Counted from the first letter of the stretch, positions 11,111 through 23,559 are shown. The stretch is DNA of 64,000 nucleotides from Cheilinus undulatus (GCF_018320785.1 NC_054866.1:9950487-10014486); one strand, 5' to 3'. The notes: generated by a model from the letters alone, not told the origin. Numbers and translations are program-made.

Positions 11111-11310
11111 AGTACCTAAAACCCAATAAAAATTAAATTATTAATCATTTTAAGCCAATCCAGCATCCAAGGTGGGCTACATTGATGTGTTAATTAATTT
11201 ATGATTGTCTTCAACTTTTAATTTTAAAGGACTAGTGGAGCTGTTTACAACAACTGTGCACGAATAAAACCAAACATCTAAAGATCAGTGGTTGAGTGGC
11301 CTTAGAGACA

Positions 11311-11819
11311 GAGTTCATTTTGGCAACTGTTTTTGTTCTGGTCTTTGGACAAAAATATGTTAAGTTTTAGTCACATTTTAGTCATTTCTGTCCTTTTTAG
11401 TTTTAGTCTAGTTTTAGTCGACAAAAACTCCAAAACATTTTAGTCTAGTTTTAGTCCATATAAAGTCCTCACATTTTAGTCTGAACTTTTAGTACAAGCA
11501 TTTATTTTCTTGCCTAAATCTGGTACCAAATCATGGTAGTGTGTTCTCTGCACTCTGCCAAACCTGGGGTCCCTGCTTTCTACAGCTGAGAGGAAGAATA
11601 GATACAGATGCATTTGCATTTTGACAGATTTACCCGCAGTGGAGAAATATCACAGATCAGCGAAAGTCTAACAAAAACTAAATTACATTTTAGTTTAGTT
11701 TTGGTCAGTTTTAGTCATCACAGATCTATTTTCGTTAGCTTCAGTCTAGTTTTGTCATGGAAAAAAGGCTGCCAATGAATAGTTTTAGTCGTAGTTTTAG
11801 TCAACGAAATTAGCACTGG
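11311..11819. mobile_element. TTTTAGTC-type hAT-like MITE in intron 2 of B1
   Basis: Dense TTTTAGTC/GACTAAAA-type repeats occur, with the right end GTCAACGAAATTAGCACTGG. This matches the very common teleost MITE family ending CGAAATTAACACTG. A second member lies at 15487-15796. The left edge is approximate. Confidence 0.5.
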
Positions 11820-12204
11820 CCAGGATGCTAGGATATACAGCATAACAGATTGGAACAGTTTCTCTGTGGAGTTTAGGGAGTCTTTGGTAAAAATGGGCCA
11901 AAAGATGTTGCCTCAAACCAATGCACAATTGAAAACTTTAGAATCATTTTATTTTTTACCTAGAAAACCTCTTCTTTCTTGGTCACTATTTTCCCATGGC
12001 TTTGGCTACTAGTTTTGCTCTCTTTCATTGCATAGTCACAAAACAACACAGGCTTTCAGGGTATGAAATAAAATGCTTTTTAAATTTTTGGGAGTAAAAA
12101 TGTTTGAGCCAACGTTGCTTTGTGGTCCATTTTTACAAAAAGAACGCACTAAATTCTAGGGAGAAACTGTACCCACCTGTTACAGTGTACAGCCTAGCTT
12201 CCTG

Positions 12205-12520
12205 GCCGGCACCACAGACAATTATATACGTAGACACCTCACTGACTGTGTTTGCCCACTGCAGCTATACGTCAGCATGTCCGCCATATTTCCAGAGGCA
12301 AGACCGTTCCATAAACAAATTCAAGTATATAGGGGATGAAGGGTTTTGTTATTGTTTGAAATGTTATTCCATGCCATCTTGTCAGCCCCATGCAGCACAG
12401 GAGTGAGGCATCTTGCCCAGGAATGCCTCTGGCAAAATGACGGCGGCGTTGACGTACGGCCCACTGGCCAATGGGGTGTCTACGTATATAATGTCTATGG
12501 CCGACACAACCAGCAAGTCC
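12205..12520. mobile_element. Foldback MITE in intron 2 of B1
   Basis: Inverted arms share ATTATATACGTAGACACC, near 12220-12238 on the plus strand and 12478-12496 on the minus strand. Pairing extends inward through GTACGTCA-type sequence and CCAGAGGCA. The result is a palindrome of roughly 300 bp with no coding potential. Confidence 0.55.
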
Positions 12521-13680
12521 ATCTTAAAGAGGCATTGCTCACTGAAATCACAGGATGCTACGTATCTCATTTGATTGAACGTCTTGACATTTTTGTTGGG
12601 GGGCTAAGCGCACAATCACAAATGCCATCACAGCCATGCTAATAATGGATCTGAGTTTATCCCTGTTAGTAAGATTAATCTTGACAGCCCTAATATCTTC
12701 TTAAGTGCAATTTATTTTCCTGCCATCTTCTTAGAGTCTTTGTTTTTTTTTTTTCTCTATATCTTTTGTTTTATTTCCTCTACAGGCTCCCGGGCTGCGC
12801 CCATGTCTTTTGATGATGCACCCTCAGCATTAAACCATGCTAGGAGTGTTATGAATATGTACCTGGACATTGTCAAAGACAGTACCCTCAGAGCTCTGGA
12901 ACAGATTGACCATGCTGAAACCAGGTAATGCCATGTCTTTTATTCTCCAGTCCCACTGTGGTTAACATCTCTTTGCATGATATCCCTTCATATAGTCCTG
13001 TAGACTTCTGTTACTCATGGAGGATTTTTTTACAGTATGCTTAAATAGTGTGGCATTTCCTCTTTCAGGGACATGCTGAAAAATCATGTGCAGAACACAT
13101 ACCAGAGGATCAAGGACACTCAGGAAACCACGTCCAGCCTATGATGACTGGCGGTGCTCTTGCCACTGCGATCGAAGCCACAAGAGACATGCGTCAATCT
13201 ATCGCGCAAGAAATCGAAAGCCTGAAAACTGATCTTGAGCCCAAACGTGAACACCTGCGCCAAGTTGTCCAGCAGCACATGGACCAGTACCGTGCCATGA
13301 TCGAGCCCATTGCCCAGGAGTACCAGAAAAGGCACGAAGCTGAAATGGAACCCGTGAGGGCCAGGCTGGAGCCAGTCATGGGAGAGCTTAAAGAAAAAAT
13401 AACAACCAACTGGGAGGAGACCAAGGGTGCCCTGATGCCCATCATCGAGTCTGTGAGGGCCAAGGGTCAAACATGGTTGCAGGCCGCAAAGGAGAGTGCT
13501 GGCCCTTACGTCCAAGAATACAAGGAGCAAATCAAGAACTACATGACAGGTGCAATGGAGCAGGCTCGTAACATCAACGCTGAAGACTTGCGCGGGAAGG
13601 TTGCACCAAAGGCCCAGGTAGTAGCTGGAAAACTCAAGGAAATCATGGAAGACATTGTTGCTGCCATCAACAAGGCCTAA

Positions 13681-14596
13681 ATCTTCTACCTTGGTTCCTT
13701 TTCCCCATCTGTCCAAAATCCATTCCACCTTCCTTTCCATTCCAGCTTCCCCGACAAAAGCCTCCCAAAATGAAGCTAACTCCTGTCTCATGAAGCACAA
13801 CGGCGAGACTCTAATGCTTTCTCCCATGCAAACATCTTACTTTGTTTGACATGCAGGCATTAATACACTCACACACTCACATGCTTCACTATTCATGTCA
13901 TGGCATATTGCTCTCATGTGTGTGAATTCACCATCAAGTGTCTGAACCTCTGTGTGATGATTGAAAAACAGATCAATAAACATCTGACTGTTTTTACAAC
14001 TATGATCTCTGACTATGATTTGAACAGTTTATTACTTAGATGTAGAATAATTAACCTTGTTCTCCATTCATGTATTATCTACACAGAAGCACAAGATGTC
14101 CTTCTGCATACCTGCATAATCACTTTGTTTCAGTAAAATATCTCCCATGCAAGATTAACACTGAAAAACTACGAGTTATTCAAACTGTTGAAGGGCAGGA
14201 TCAAATTTACCAAAATAAAACACAGGTAAAGCTAAGTCTTTATGGTTTAAGAATGCAGTTGTCAAAAAGCAGAAGTGGCTGTTACTTGTTGAAGCCAATA
14301 TAAGATACTTATTTTCTATCAGTGATATGTGAGTGGACACCTTAAAAACAGCCTTACAACAGTGAAAGTTCCACATACTTCCTGTTATGCAATTCTTCCT
14401 TAAAGCCCCTTTAAAGTAAACTTCAGATGAAACACTGCCACATCTCTGCAGCCACAGTAATGTACAGTTTGACTTTAAATCATGAAAAAGAAGGAAAAGA
14501 TACAGAATCAAACACAATGCAATACATGCAGACAATAATAATTTAAAAGTCAGATAATGAAGAAATGTGCAGGTTAAACCAAATAAACCCATATGG
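13681..14596 (+). other. 3' UTR and downstream flank of B1
   Basis: The 3' UTR contains AATAAA at 13975-13980. Beyond it the flank is homologous to the B' 3' flank and, up to the hAT site, to the gene A flank (CTTAGATGTAGAATAA). No other gene is seen. Confidence 0.6.
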
Positions 14597-15486
14597 CAGG
14601 GGTTACCAGGTACATTTGCACAAGGGCCAGCTTTAGTCTGGACAGAAACTCTGGGGGCCGGACTTTCAAATACACCAAAATTAAATAAATATTTTGGTCT
14701 GAAAGAAATGTAATTGTAGTAGTATTAGATTTTCTTTCAAAACGCAGGGTGTTTTAGGAATTACTAGTGTGTTCTGTCCCATTACTGTATCTATAATTCA
14801 CCAGGCCACAAGGAGACAGGCTTGACAACAGAGTCGGCTGGGCCCCTGAAAATCCCAGAGAATGGGCCCTCCCCAATTGTGATTTAGTACTAGTATTAAC
14901 TGATTTTTGAAACTTTTAACCCCTTTTTGATACTTATTGCCCCTTTTTGCCTCTTTAAACCAATTTTGCAAGATTTTAACACCTTTAAAACACTTTTCCT
15001 GCATGTTTTATCCCCTTTGTGCCACTCTTATCCATTTCCTCTTACTCCTCTTCATTACCTTTTCTGTCATTTGTAACCAATTGTTGATACTTTTGCCTTT
15101 TTCTGTTTTACCAATTTTGCCACATTTTAACCTCTTTTCACAACTTTTTCTGCCAATTTTTGTCCTTTTTGCCACTCCATAACCCATTTTGCCACTTATC
15201 ACCCATTTTTTCTACTCTCTAACCCCTTTTAGCCACTTTATCCAGTCATTTTTGCAGCACTTCTGCCAACCTTAACCCTTTTAAAATATCTACTAATCAT
15301 TAAAGTAAATTTCAGTAAAACAGATCAAATCCAAGTCTTTCTAAAACTATTTCAATATTATTTGTTTGTGGGATGGATTGAACAGCTGCAGACATTTAAA
15401 GCCAAAGGATACTCTTAAAACCACATCTTCTTTTCTGAATTTAATGATCTTTCAGGGGCCAGACAGGAAGCTTTGGGGGCCTGATA
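14597..15486. repeat. hAT-like CAGGGGTTACCAGG element with degenerate TTTTGCCAC repeats (unit 1)
   Basis: Begins CAGGGGTTACCAGGTAC followed by GGGCCAG and GGGGGCCGGACTTTC. From 14905 to 15290 it consists of degenerate repeats of the kind TTTTGCCACTTTTAACCCC. GGGGGCCTGATATGGC near the end fits the opposite subterminal part. The exact right end is unclear because the next element abuts it. Confidence 0.45.
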
Positions 15487-15796
15487 TGGCTAAATCTAGT
15501 ACCAAATCATGGTGCTGTGTTCTCTGGGGTCCTGCTTTCTACAGCTGAGAGGCAGAATAGCTACAGATGCATTGTATTTAGACAGATTTACCCACAGTGG
15601 AGAAATATCATGGATTTTGAATGTCTGACAAAACTAAATTACATTTTAGTCTAATTTTAGTCATCTTGATGAAAACTAAACTTACTTTTTGTCAGTTTTA
15701 GTCATCACAGATCTATTTTTTGTTAGTCTTAGTCTAGTTTTTGTCATGGAAAAAAAGGCTGTCGACGAATAGTTTTAGTCGACGAAATTAACACTG
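15487..15796. mobile_element. TTTTAGTC-type MITE, second copy (unit 1)
   Basis: Same family as 11311-11819: both share the block with GTGTTCTCTG, CTTTCTACAGCTGAGAGG and ATTTACCC and the right end CGACGAAATTAACACTGG. Confidence 0.5.
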
Positions 15797-17667
15797 GCTC
15801 AGCTTCTGTTCCCTTTGTGCTCCATATATGATCAGTCTTGCCTTAAGACTCCTCCGTGCCTCTTCAAAGACCAGCAGGTGTATGTCCCTGCTAACCTGAC
15901 ATGCAGGGGGCATCAAGGCATTTGGGAAAGACAGGGCTTTTAAAAATAATCTTGAAAGGTGATTGGATGAACGTTCTGTCTGTCACATTCATCAATCAAA
16001 GTTACAAAATGTAATGTAGCAGCACGCAGCTCTGCAACAAACCTACCAGTAAACACTACTGTAGTTTAGGAGCTGTGGATTATGATGTGTAACAAACAAA
16101 ACAGCCTCTCTGCCAAGAGGAGCTTACAGTGTGGCTTTTTGCTCTTGTTTGAATAAATAAATGTGGTCCAGTTCTGATTAAAATGCCGATTTACCAATGC
16201 TACAGCCAAGCTAACCGCTCCACCAGCTCCCATTGTATACACAGACCCACACTACACCTCCTGCCCCTCTTCCCCTGTAACTCTTGCAAACTCATGCTAA
16301 AGCAGGTAAGCAGAAGAGCAGAAACATCTCTGTCATGAAAAGCTTCCAAAGCTGTTTGTTGCTCTTTTGTGTGTAAAGAAATGTGATAAAACTGCAGCTA
16401 CTCCCAGAGCTAACACAGAGTCTGGCCAATCAGTCGGCGTTGCAAGGTCATGTCCCTGCATGAACCTGGGTAAATGAGGGGGAGGCACAGACAGTCCTTG
16501 TCGAGGTCCCCCCTGAACTCTGTCACCACTGCCCAATAAAAAATATTCACAATCATGGCCTGTATAGTTTCACAGTTTCAAGATCCCCTAAAACCAATTT
16601 TTTTTTTTTTTCAATTTAACCCACACTGGTAGATCTAAAATCTGTCTCAGTAGATATGGGTCAAATTTGACCTGAAAAGGCCTCAGTGGGCAAACATTTG
16701 TAGCACCTGTACAAAAGTGTTGAATTTTTCTGTATTTTATTTTTGCGTGTTCTGGATTATTTTTGGAAAAGTCATCAAATTTCAGGCTAAAAGAATGAGG
16801 TTTAGGGTATTTTTACTTCTGTTAGATGTCAAAATGAGGCAAATTTGTCCCAAAACTTCAACCCCCTAATCAAAAGGAAAACTGGCCAATTTGTGGAGAC
16901 ACTTTGGAATAAATTGAAGGAAAACCACTTTTCTTTTTTTTCAGAAGAAGTGACAACATAAGACCAAACTTGGGCCTTCAAATACAATCCTGAGACAAAG
17001 TGGCAGTCAGTGCATTGGATAACACCATCGTCACCTAGGATGAAGAAAGCACCACAAAGCAAGTCCAAATTCAAGACGAGGTTTGCTGTTTTCTGTGTGA
17101 TTAATAAGCCACTTTCTCTAAACTGCATGTGTTTTTGTTAGGTAACAGCAGAAACTCAGCCAAGAAGGAGTAAAGGCACATGGGGAGAGTCAAAAGCAGA
17201 GCCAGGTTCGGAGGTAGACAAAACACACCTGAGCCCACTTGTCAAATATTTGTATGTACTGATCATTTCTTGCCATCAAAATACACAAAACCTGGTGACA
17301 AAGCCCTCTGGTGATAGGCAAACATACAGCATCACACACTATTTTGTTTAAACTAGCCTATGGATCAACACACACTCACCAACCTTTGTTACTGGAAACT
17401 GCATCAAAACTCTGCCTTTTCAAGATAACTCTGTTTATTTGGTATAACGAGTAAAAATTTGGTGAATTCATAGCGCTAAATCACTGTCTTCTGTTTGTCC
17501 TATCAGAGCCGTTCGCCAACGCTGCAAAACTTTAAACTGTGGCTTTGCTCTCCCACACACTGTTATAAATTGTAGCTGAAGAAAACTTCAGTACCCTGCC
17601 CTTCAAGAATTGCGTCATTGTCTAAAATTTCTTTACTGAATGACGGAAAACTGCTGTTGCCTGTGGG
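15797..17667. other. B-A intergenic DNA (unit 1), partly shared with the B' flank
   Basis: No gene recognised. The stretch at about 16960-17100 (AATACAATCCTGAGACAAAG, ACACCATCGTCACC) is similar to 63245-63340 downstream of B', so it is old flank DNA common to the B-type genes rather than a new insertion. Confidence 0.4.
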
Positions 17668-19017
17668 CACATCCAGTGCATTCAGACTTCCATTACTTTC
17701 TGTCAATTTTGCTATGATGCAGCTTGATGCCAATGTCAAAAAATGTTTTTATATCATTCTACATTCAGTACTGAATCATGATAAAGTGAAAACTGAATTT
17801 TAGAAATGTATTGTGACAAAAAAATGAAATTTCTAAATGACAAATATTTGGACCTTTGCAAAAACACTTGAAACCTAGTTCAGGTTCCTTTAATTTCTCT
17901 GGATCTTTTGTGAGATGTTTCTACACCATGACTGGAGTCTACCTATGGTAGATCAAATTGATTAGACATGATTTGGAAAGGCACGTTCCTATATATCAGA
18001 ACAAAAACCAAGCCATGAGGTCAAAGGAACTGCCTGGAGAGCTCAGAGACAGGATTGTTGCACAGATCCAGGGAAGGCTACAAAAGAGAGTTTGTTGCCT
18101 TGAAGGTTCTCAGGGGCACAGTAGCCTCCATAATTCTCAAATGGAAGAAGTTTGGTACAACCAGGACTCTTCCAAGAGCCACCCAAACTGAACAATTAGG
18201 AGAAAGGGCCTTAATCAGAGAGGTGACCAAGAACCTGATGGTCCCTCTGAGAGTGCTTTCAGACAGACACGGATCTGGTTCTGGCTCTCGTTCTGTTCTG
18301 GAGTCTCAGAACCTTGGTTCTTTTTGGTGAACCAGACCGCATTCACACCATTTAAGCAGAAGTAAAGTGGGAGGACATGACAGACTTGTTTCACCACCTC
18401 CAGCTCCACTTTTGCCCAAGTCTTTCCTGCTGTCCTATTCCTTCTTCAGTTTCTTGAGTTAATTATTTGGTCTGGTGTTCAGGTGAATCCAACCTTCGCT
18501 ATCTCTTCCACAAGTTCGGCATACAACTTGTCCCTCCTTGTACAACTCTCCAGCTCCACCTGGAATTCTGCCAATGCCCAGACTGCAAATTAAACATTTT
18601 TTCTACCCAGCAGACCACTTTTTCCCCATTTTCTGTTCAACTTCACAACCTAGAAAGTGACACGCCCACTGATGATGTCACCGTTCCCAAGAAAGAAACA
18701 GTTTTTTTTGGTTCCAGCTGAGAACAAACTTTTCAGGTTCAGAAACAATTTTTTCTTGGTTTGAACACGCCGGCCGGTTCAAAATTAGGTTCAGGAACTG
18801 GAACCGGCACATAGCCCTGCCAGTCTGAAATACCTATGACTGAGCTCCAGAGATCCTATGTGGAGATGGGACAAAGTTCCAAAAGGACAACCATCACTGC
18901 AGCCCTCTGCTGATCTGAGCTTATGGCAGAGCAGTTAGATAGAAGCCTCTCCTTAGTGCAAAACACATGACACCCTACTTGGAGTTTGCAAACACCCCAT
19001 GTGAAAGCCAAGCAGCC
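17668..19017 (+). mobile_element. Tc1-type transposon fragment interrupted by another element (unit 1)
   Basis: CAGTGCATTCAGACTTCC and GATGCAGCTTGATGCCAA match the left end and leader of a widespread teleost Tc1 family. A transposase N-terminus starts at ATG 18014 (MRSKELPGELRDRIVAQIQ) and shows the helix-turn-helix phrase VASIILKWKKFGTTRTLPRA. The frame shifts within the first 35 codons in this copy and reads further in unit 2. The coding sequence breaks off at 18250 and resumes at about 18840 (CTGAGCTCCAGAGATCC) on the other side of an insertion. The 3' part with the catalytic DDE triad and the right end is missing. Confidence 0.7.
18251..18831. mobile_element. hAT-like element inserted in the Tc1 (unit 1)
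   Basis: Flanked by CCCTCTGA (18243-18250) and ACCTATGA (18832-18839), which fits an aged 8-bp duplication. Removing it rejoins the Tc1 coding sequence. The terminal sequences share TTTCAGAC in inverted orientation. The right part is rich in GGTTC/GAACC motifs typical of a non-autonomous teleost family. No coding capacity. Confidence 0.55.
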
Positions 19018-20559
19018 TTTTTTCCTTAGCCCCTGCTCCACACTTGTATCTAAGAAAAGCGAAAGCCCTCATAAAGATCCACTAGGGACTCTGGGAGGGT
19101 TTTTACCAGATGCCTTCCTGAAAAATAATATGATAAAATTATTTCAAATCATATATTTTACCAATTTTTAGAAGAATACATGCATGGACTTATATAAATG
19201 TAAAATAAGAACATGGTCACTTGGTGAAATTTATGCTAAAATCAGAATAATGTCCTGAAAATGTGGGTCTGTACCTAATTATTTTATTTAGTGATGTGTA
19301 TTTACGGTCCAACAACGTGTCAAACATTTTCAGGAACAGTGTGGGTCCCTGTTCTCTGGCACCTTTTTTTGGGGATTGTGGGCTAAAAAGTTTGGGAAAA
19401 GAGTATACGCAAAGTTTTTTGTCGTATTGGCGTTTCATCCACATGGAAACAGTGTTTTGGGTGACTGTAAATGATACTTTTTGGAAATGGGTCCCAGAGC
19501 GCACAAATCCATAAATGACTTCCATTTTGTCTCTGTGGGGACAGCCAGCCGCATCTTTCTTGGAACAATTACGTCACACGTTGCGTAGCTCTCTTAAGAC
19601 GCCTGTGGGGGTCTGGCCAAAACAACGATGGCAGGTAACACGGTTGTGTTTGTGCTGCAGAAGCTACTGAGCTTGTTATGGCTTTTACAGCAAAATCTGA
19701 TGCTCCTTTATCACCACCGCAAAATGCACACACCATATGTTCTTAAATCCAACACGGGGAACAACCAGAAGGGCAACTAGAAGAAAGTTTGTGCCAGTTT
19801 TCTGTGATCTTCTTCTCTTTTGGTGCATTTCCGTGGCAGCAACACAGCGCCATGGACAGGCTTGGCATGTGCACTACAGCGCTTTCAGTTGTTTTCAGTG
19901 GTTCCGTGCTTTTCCGGATATTTCCTGAAACAATCCCATCTTTACAGAAAACTTTTTCAAAACGAAATGGCAATATATCGTTTTCGTCGCTGTGTGGACG
20001 GGGCCTGAACAACACAAGCTGATGACTTCAGCACTGCAGAACAGCAGCAGCTCATTGATGTCTCCTCAGATTCAACAATGCCATTGAGAGCCTTGGCCAC
20101 TCTCTCTTCTTGTATCCTACACGTATGACGTTGTTTTTTTTTCTGCTGTTGCTGCAATTAAAACAAATCAAAGCTGGACATTGGAAATTGCCTGAGATTG
20201 TTAGTCTCACAGCTGCATTCAAGACTCAGGAGATCTGTAGCACCAAATAGCCCACAGTAGTCACTCAAACTATGGCAGGACTTACAAATCTTGTAAGTGT
20301 TTGTTAAGGTTGTATTTTCAGAGAACTGTTAATCTTCAGGGAGTTAGAATTTTAAAACTCAAAACCTCACTGAAACCTGTTGCTTTCATATTTTGTCTTT
20401 GCATACCTGCTAGATGGGGCAAATTTTTGCATTAACCCAGCGACAGAGGAGGAGGACTGGAGGGGTTTGTTGGTATGATTTTTGGCATAAGCAGAGGAAA
20501 ATGACTGACTTACTTTAAGGGACCTGAGATGAAAATTAGAAAGGCCTTCTCCCCTCTAA
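19018..20559. other. B-A intergenic DNA (unit 1), probable MITE within
   Basis: No gene recognised. Between about 19420 and 20010 the sequence has edges of the kind CGTTTCATCCACATGG and TCGTCGCTGTGTGGACGG, which suggests a non-autonomous DNA transposon. I could not define a target duplication. Confidence 0.35.
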
Positions 20560-21388
20560 AAAGTCGGCAAAAGCACTGCTGCTTAAACACTAATAATGAA
20601 GCAAAAAACCTTGGAGGTAATATTGGACAGAAATTTAAATTTCAAAAGCCACATCAATCAAATCACAAAATCTGCATTTTATCATCTTAAGAACATACCA
20701 AAAATTAGAGACTTTCTGTCAGCATCCGATGCAGAAAAAATAGTTCATGCATTTGTTTCAAGTAGACTGGACTACTGTAATAGTTTATTTACTGGCCTCC
20801 CAAAATCTTCTGTTCAATGGTTACAGCTTATTCAGAATACTGCTGCTAGAGTTCTGACCAGAACGAAAAAGTTTGAGCACATCAGTCCTGTCCTAAAATC
20901 CCTCCACAAAGCACTGAATGGCCTTGCTCCTTAGTACATCAGAGACATGCTGATAAGTTATACAACAGTTAGAAGTGGTCTGCAGGTAGCGGCCTTTTGA
21001 CTGTTCCACATATAAGTTCCATGGCAGGAGAGGCTGCTTTCAGTTTTTATGCCCCTAGTAAATGGAACGCCCTGCCTGCAGACCTGAGAGGGGCTCCAAC
21101 ACTAAATACTTTAAAAAGCAGATTGAAAACGTTACTTTTTGCATCAATTTACAGTTAGATTTCACTGCCTGCTTTCAGTATGTGTGTTAGTGTGCATGTT
21201 GTGTAATCTAATCTGTGTGGATCATTTTGGTGTACATGTTGAGCTTTTACCTCTGCTCGGAATCTGTATATCTTGTTCCTAATTTGCAATACAATGATTG
21301 TTGCCATCACTTGTTTTTGACTGTGAAGCACATTGTGTAGCCCTGTGTATGAAATGTGCTATATAAATAAAGTTTGATTTGATTTGAT
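20560..21388 (+). mobile_element. L2/Rex1-group LINE, 3' fragment (unit 1)
   Basis: The frame 20596-20934 encodes the end of the reverse transcriptase: LGVI-like VILDRNLNFKSHI, then FVSSRLDYCNSLFTGLP, then LQLIQNTAARVLTRTKK. The usual stretch between SLH and KALNGLAP (about 18 residues with WLPV and RI-FK in relatives) is missing, so SLHKALNGLAP is fused. The 3' UTR ends GCTATATAAATAAAGTTTGA plus TTTGA repeats. Strongly 5'-truncated. Confidence 0.7.
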
Positions 21389-21540
21389 GCTTCCATGACT
21401 GTTTTTACACATAACTAGCAGCATTTATGTCTACACGCAAGAGAAACTTTGGCATGGAGTCAAATGAAAAAGTTCTTTGACAGCACAAAACATGCCAAAG
21501 TCTTCAGGAGGTAGATTACTACAATTGCTTCATAACAAGG

Positions 21541-21768
21541 TCAAATTAAATCAAAGTCCTGATTCATGCACAGTCCTGATAAGAGTTATTGGTGTTGAAG
21601 GTAACCATTGACCTCCTAACCTGTTCTCCATGAGGGTGTCGCTTTGAGGCTAAGATCCACTGCCATGGATAGATGCTGCCTCCCCATACGTAGACCCATC
21701 CCTCCATCGGTCATTATAAAAACTCGGCTCGTGTTGGAGTTTTCCAGTCTCGTTATGAGCTCCACCAG
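21541..21768 (+). promoter_or_regulatory. Promoter and non-coding exon 1 of A2
   Basis: TATAAAAA begins at 21715. Exon 1 is inferred from about 21744 to 21768, ending CACCAG before GTAAGAAG. TAACCATTGACCT at 21602-21614 reads AGGTCA-A-TGGTTA on the minus strand, the same DR1 motif as in gene B. The forkhead-like TGTTTGC seen in B promoters is absent because A lacks about 25 bases there. Confidence 0.65.
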
Positions 21769-22350
21769 GTAAGAAGAGCAGCTGCTGGATTTTTGAGGAG
21801 GAAGAGTTTCTTTTCCTTGTATCTTATATGTTTGATTGTTTATAGTTATAACTTTGGGATGATGATATTCCCCTTGTAGTCAGATTTTAACATTTATGAG
21901 TATTTGGATCATTCCTTCTTCCAGGTTGTCAGTAGAATCAGAGATACAGGTTGTTAGTTCTTTGACTGCGACTGACTTTACAGCCTGGATCAGGATTATG
22001 CAGCAGTTCAGAACAAATCTCCTTGAGCCCTCTTTCTTATTGTAACTAAGCCTAATCTGCACAGATTACAGGCTCTTTTAACAGGCAGCCATATGCTGAG
22101 TGAGATCTTACCTGGACAAATGCAAGGATAAGCGTACACGCTCAATAGCAGTGCACTTCAGCTACAAGATCTATTAGACGCACACTTCCATGATTTATCT
22201 GAGTTTGGTAAATTTCTTTGCATTGTAAAGACTTCTTTGAAATGTCATGTGTTATAACTGTTGCCCCCTTTCTCTGCTCCAGACCCCCATCATGAACTAC
22301 CTGGCTCTCACTTTGGCCCTTCTGCTGGCCGTCGGTGAGTTCTGAATTCT

Positions 22351-23020
22351 TTGGTTCTGGAGAGTAAATGGGGCAGGGTGGTGTGGCGCGCTCTGCAGGA
22401 GTGCAGAAGGAGAGCAGAGTGGGCAGAGGAGGAAGATGCTGCGAGAGAGCACGGACAGCAGTTTGTTTGTCTGGGCTACTGTGCTAAAAGAAGCGGCCAC
22501 CAGAGTACTGGGTGGAGTGGGGAAGGACAGGAGGCACGCACACTTTATCACAACTCTCTGCTGCAAAAATCAGGACATGGTGGGGGTGAAAAGGCTTCAC
22601 CCCTCCCCCACTGCAGGCCTGACCAAACCGCTGGGCCATGGGACTAACATCAGGAGGCTACTGGACTGTTTACTGCTGACTGGACACAAGGCTGAGGCAT
22701 TTTAGGGACCCCTACCAGTTTTTAGCTGTTTTCATTGCTCTAGCCTTTCTTTCTCCACACTTGTGTCATTATCCCTCATGTCAAACTTAAAACCAAAGGT
22801 GTTTGTGCCTTTGAGATTGTGGCAGTGATCTGTGGAGGCTTTTCAAAAGTGGCTCAAAACCATCTCTTTAAATTGGCCTCTGACCTCTTGATGTGATTTT
22901 GCACAGTCTGACTATTTCTGCTTTATCGTAGCTCTTTGTATGAATTTTTGTTGTCCTGCTCTTTAATGGCATTGTTGTGTAAAGAACTTTATGACTTGCT
23001 TTGTGAAAGGTGCAATATCA
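22351..23020. other. Intron 2 of A2: repeat-like DNA
   Basis: The segment is more GC-rich than its surroundings at first. Its end resembles a LINE-like 3' tail: AAAGAACTTTATGACTTGC and GTGAAAGGTGCAATATC. The spurious open frames here have no family similarity. Probably a truncated retroelement; the family is not certain. Confidence 0.35.
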
Positions 23021-23028
23021 GACTAAAT

Positions 23029-23559
23029 TAGGGTTGCCACCTTGGATTTGTTAAAAAAAGGGACACTTGACCAAATGTTTGGGATGGAGGGCTCGGGCAT
23101 TATTACCAGTTCAGACTGACCAAATTAACATAAAATTTGGCTTGTTTTTTTCCGTGCTGGTGGCTTGCATGTATTTGCTCCATCTCCTTCCTCGTCAGTC
23201 GTCTCTCCTCCCATTTCAAATGAAGATGCTAAAACTTGGTGAAAAGAAGACCTCAGTGTGGACGTCTGCTAATTCAGCTTGCTGTCTCTCTTCGGTCAAC
23301 TTTCCCTCCCTGCTTGCGTGAGCCGCTTTGAGCGCTGGCGTGCGTGTGACACACACATAGACGGGAAGAAAACAGAGACAATTTTAAATAGCCATAGAAG
23401 CACGGGGGACCTTTCTAGACTACAGAACGAAGGAAATCAAATGAGGTTTTTGCATTTTCCCCAAAAAGCGGGACAAATTGTGTCCTGGGAGAGATTTTTT
23501 TTTTCCCGGGACAGCTGGTAAAGAAAGAGAACAATTCTGGGAAAAACGGGACAACTCTA
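23029..23559. mobile_element. hAT-type MITE in intron 2 of A2
   Basis: A perfect 8-bp target duplication GACTAAAT at 23021-23028 and 23560-23567 flanks 531 bp. The ends TAGGGTTGCCACC and GGGACAACTCTA are inverted repeats with few mismatches. CGGGACA motifs recur inside. No coding capacity. Confidence 0.75.

Larger units (their letters stand above)
10137..13680 (+). pseudogene. apoa1: Apolipoprotein A-I-like gene B, copy B1, frameshifted in exon 4
   Basis: Four-exon gene. Coding parts are 10137-10179 (signal peptide MKYLSLALALLLAVG), 12786-12924 and 13069-13680, with GT-AG borders in the same phases as B2. Exons 2 and 3 are intact. In exon 4 the sequence around 13127-13155 is five bases longer than in B2, which shifts the frame to a TGA at 13142-13144 and leaves an 85-residue product without the amphipathic 22-mers. 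Downstream of the lesion the B2-like frame is fully open to the TAA at 13678-13680. AATAAA lies at 13975-13980. Either this is a recently inactivated copy or the extra bases are a consensus error; the rest of the exon matches B2 almost perfectly. Confidence 0.75.

Noticed and set aside
13900-14600. Several short frames downstream of B1
   Set aside because: They overlap the 3' UTR and the conserved non-coding flank; none shows family similarity or splice structure.
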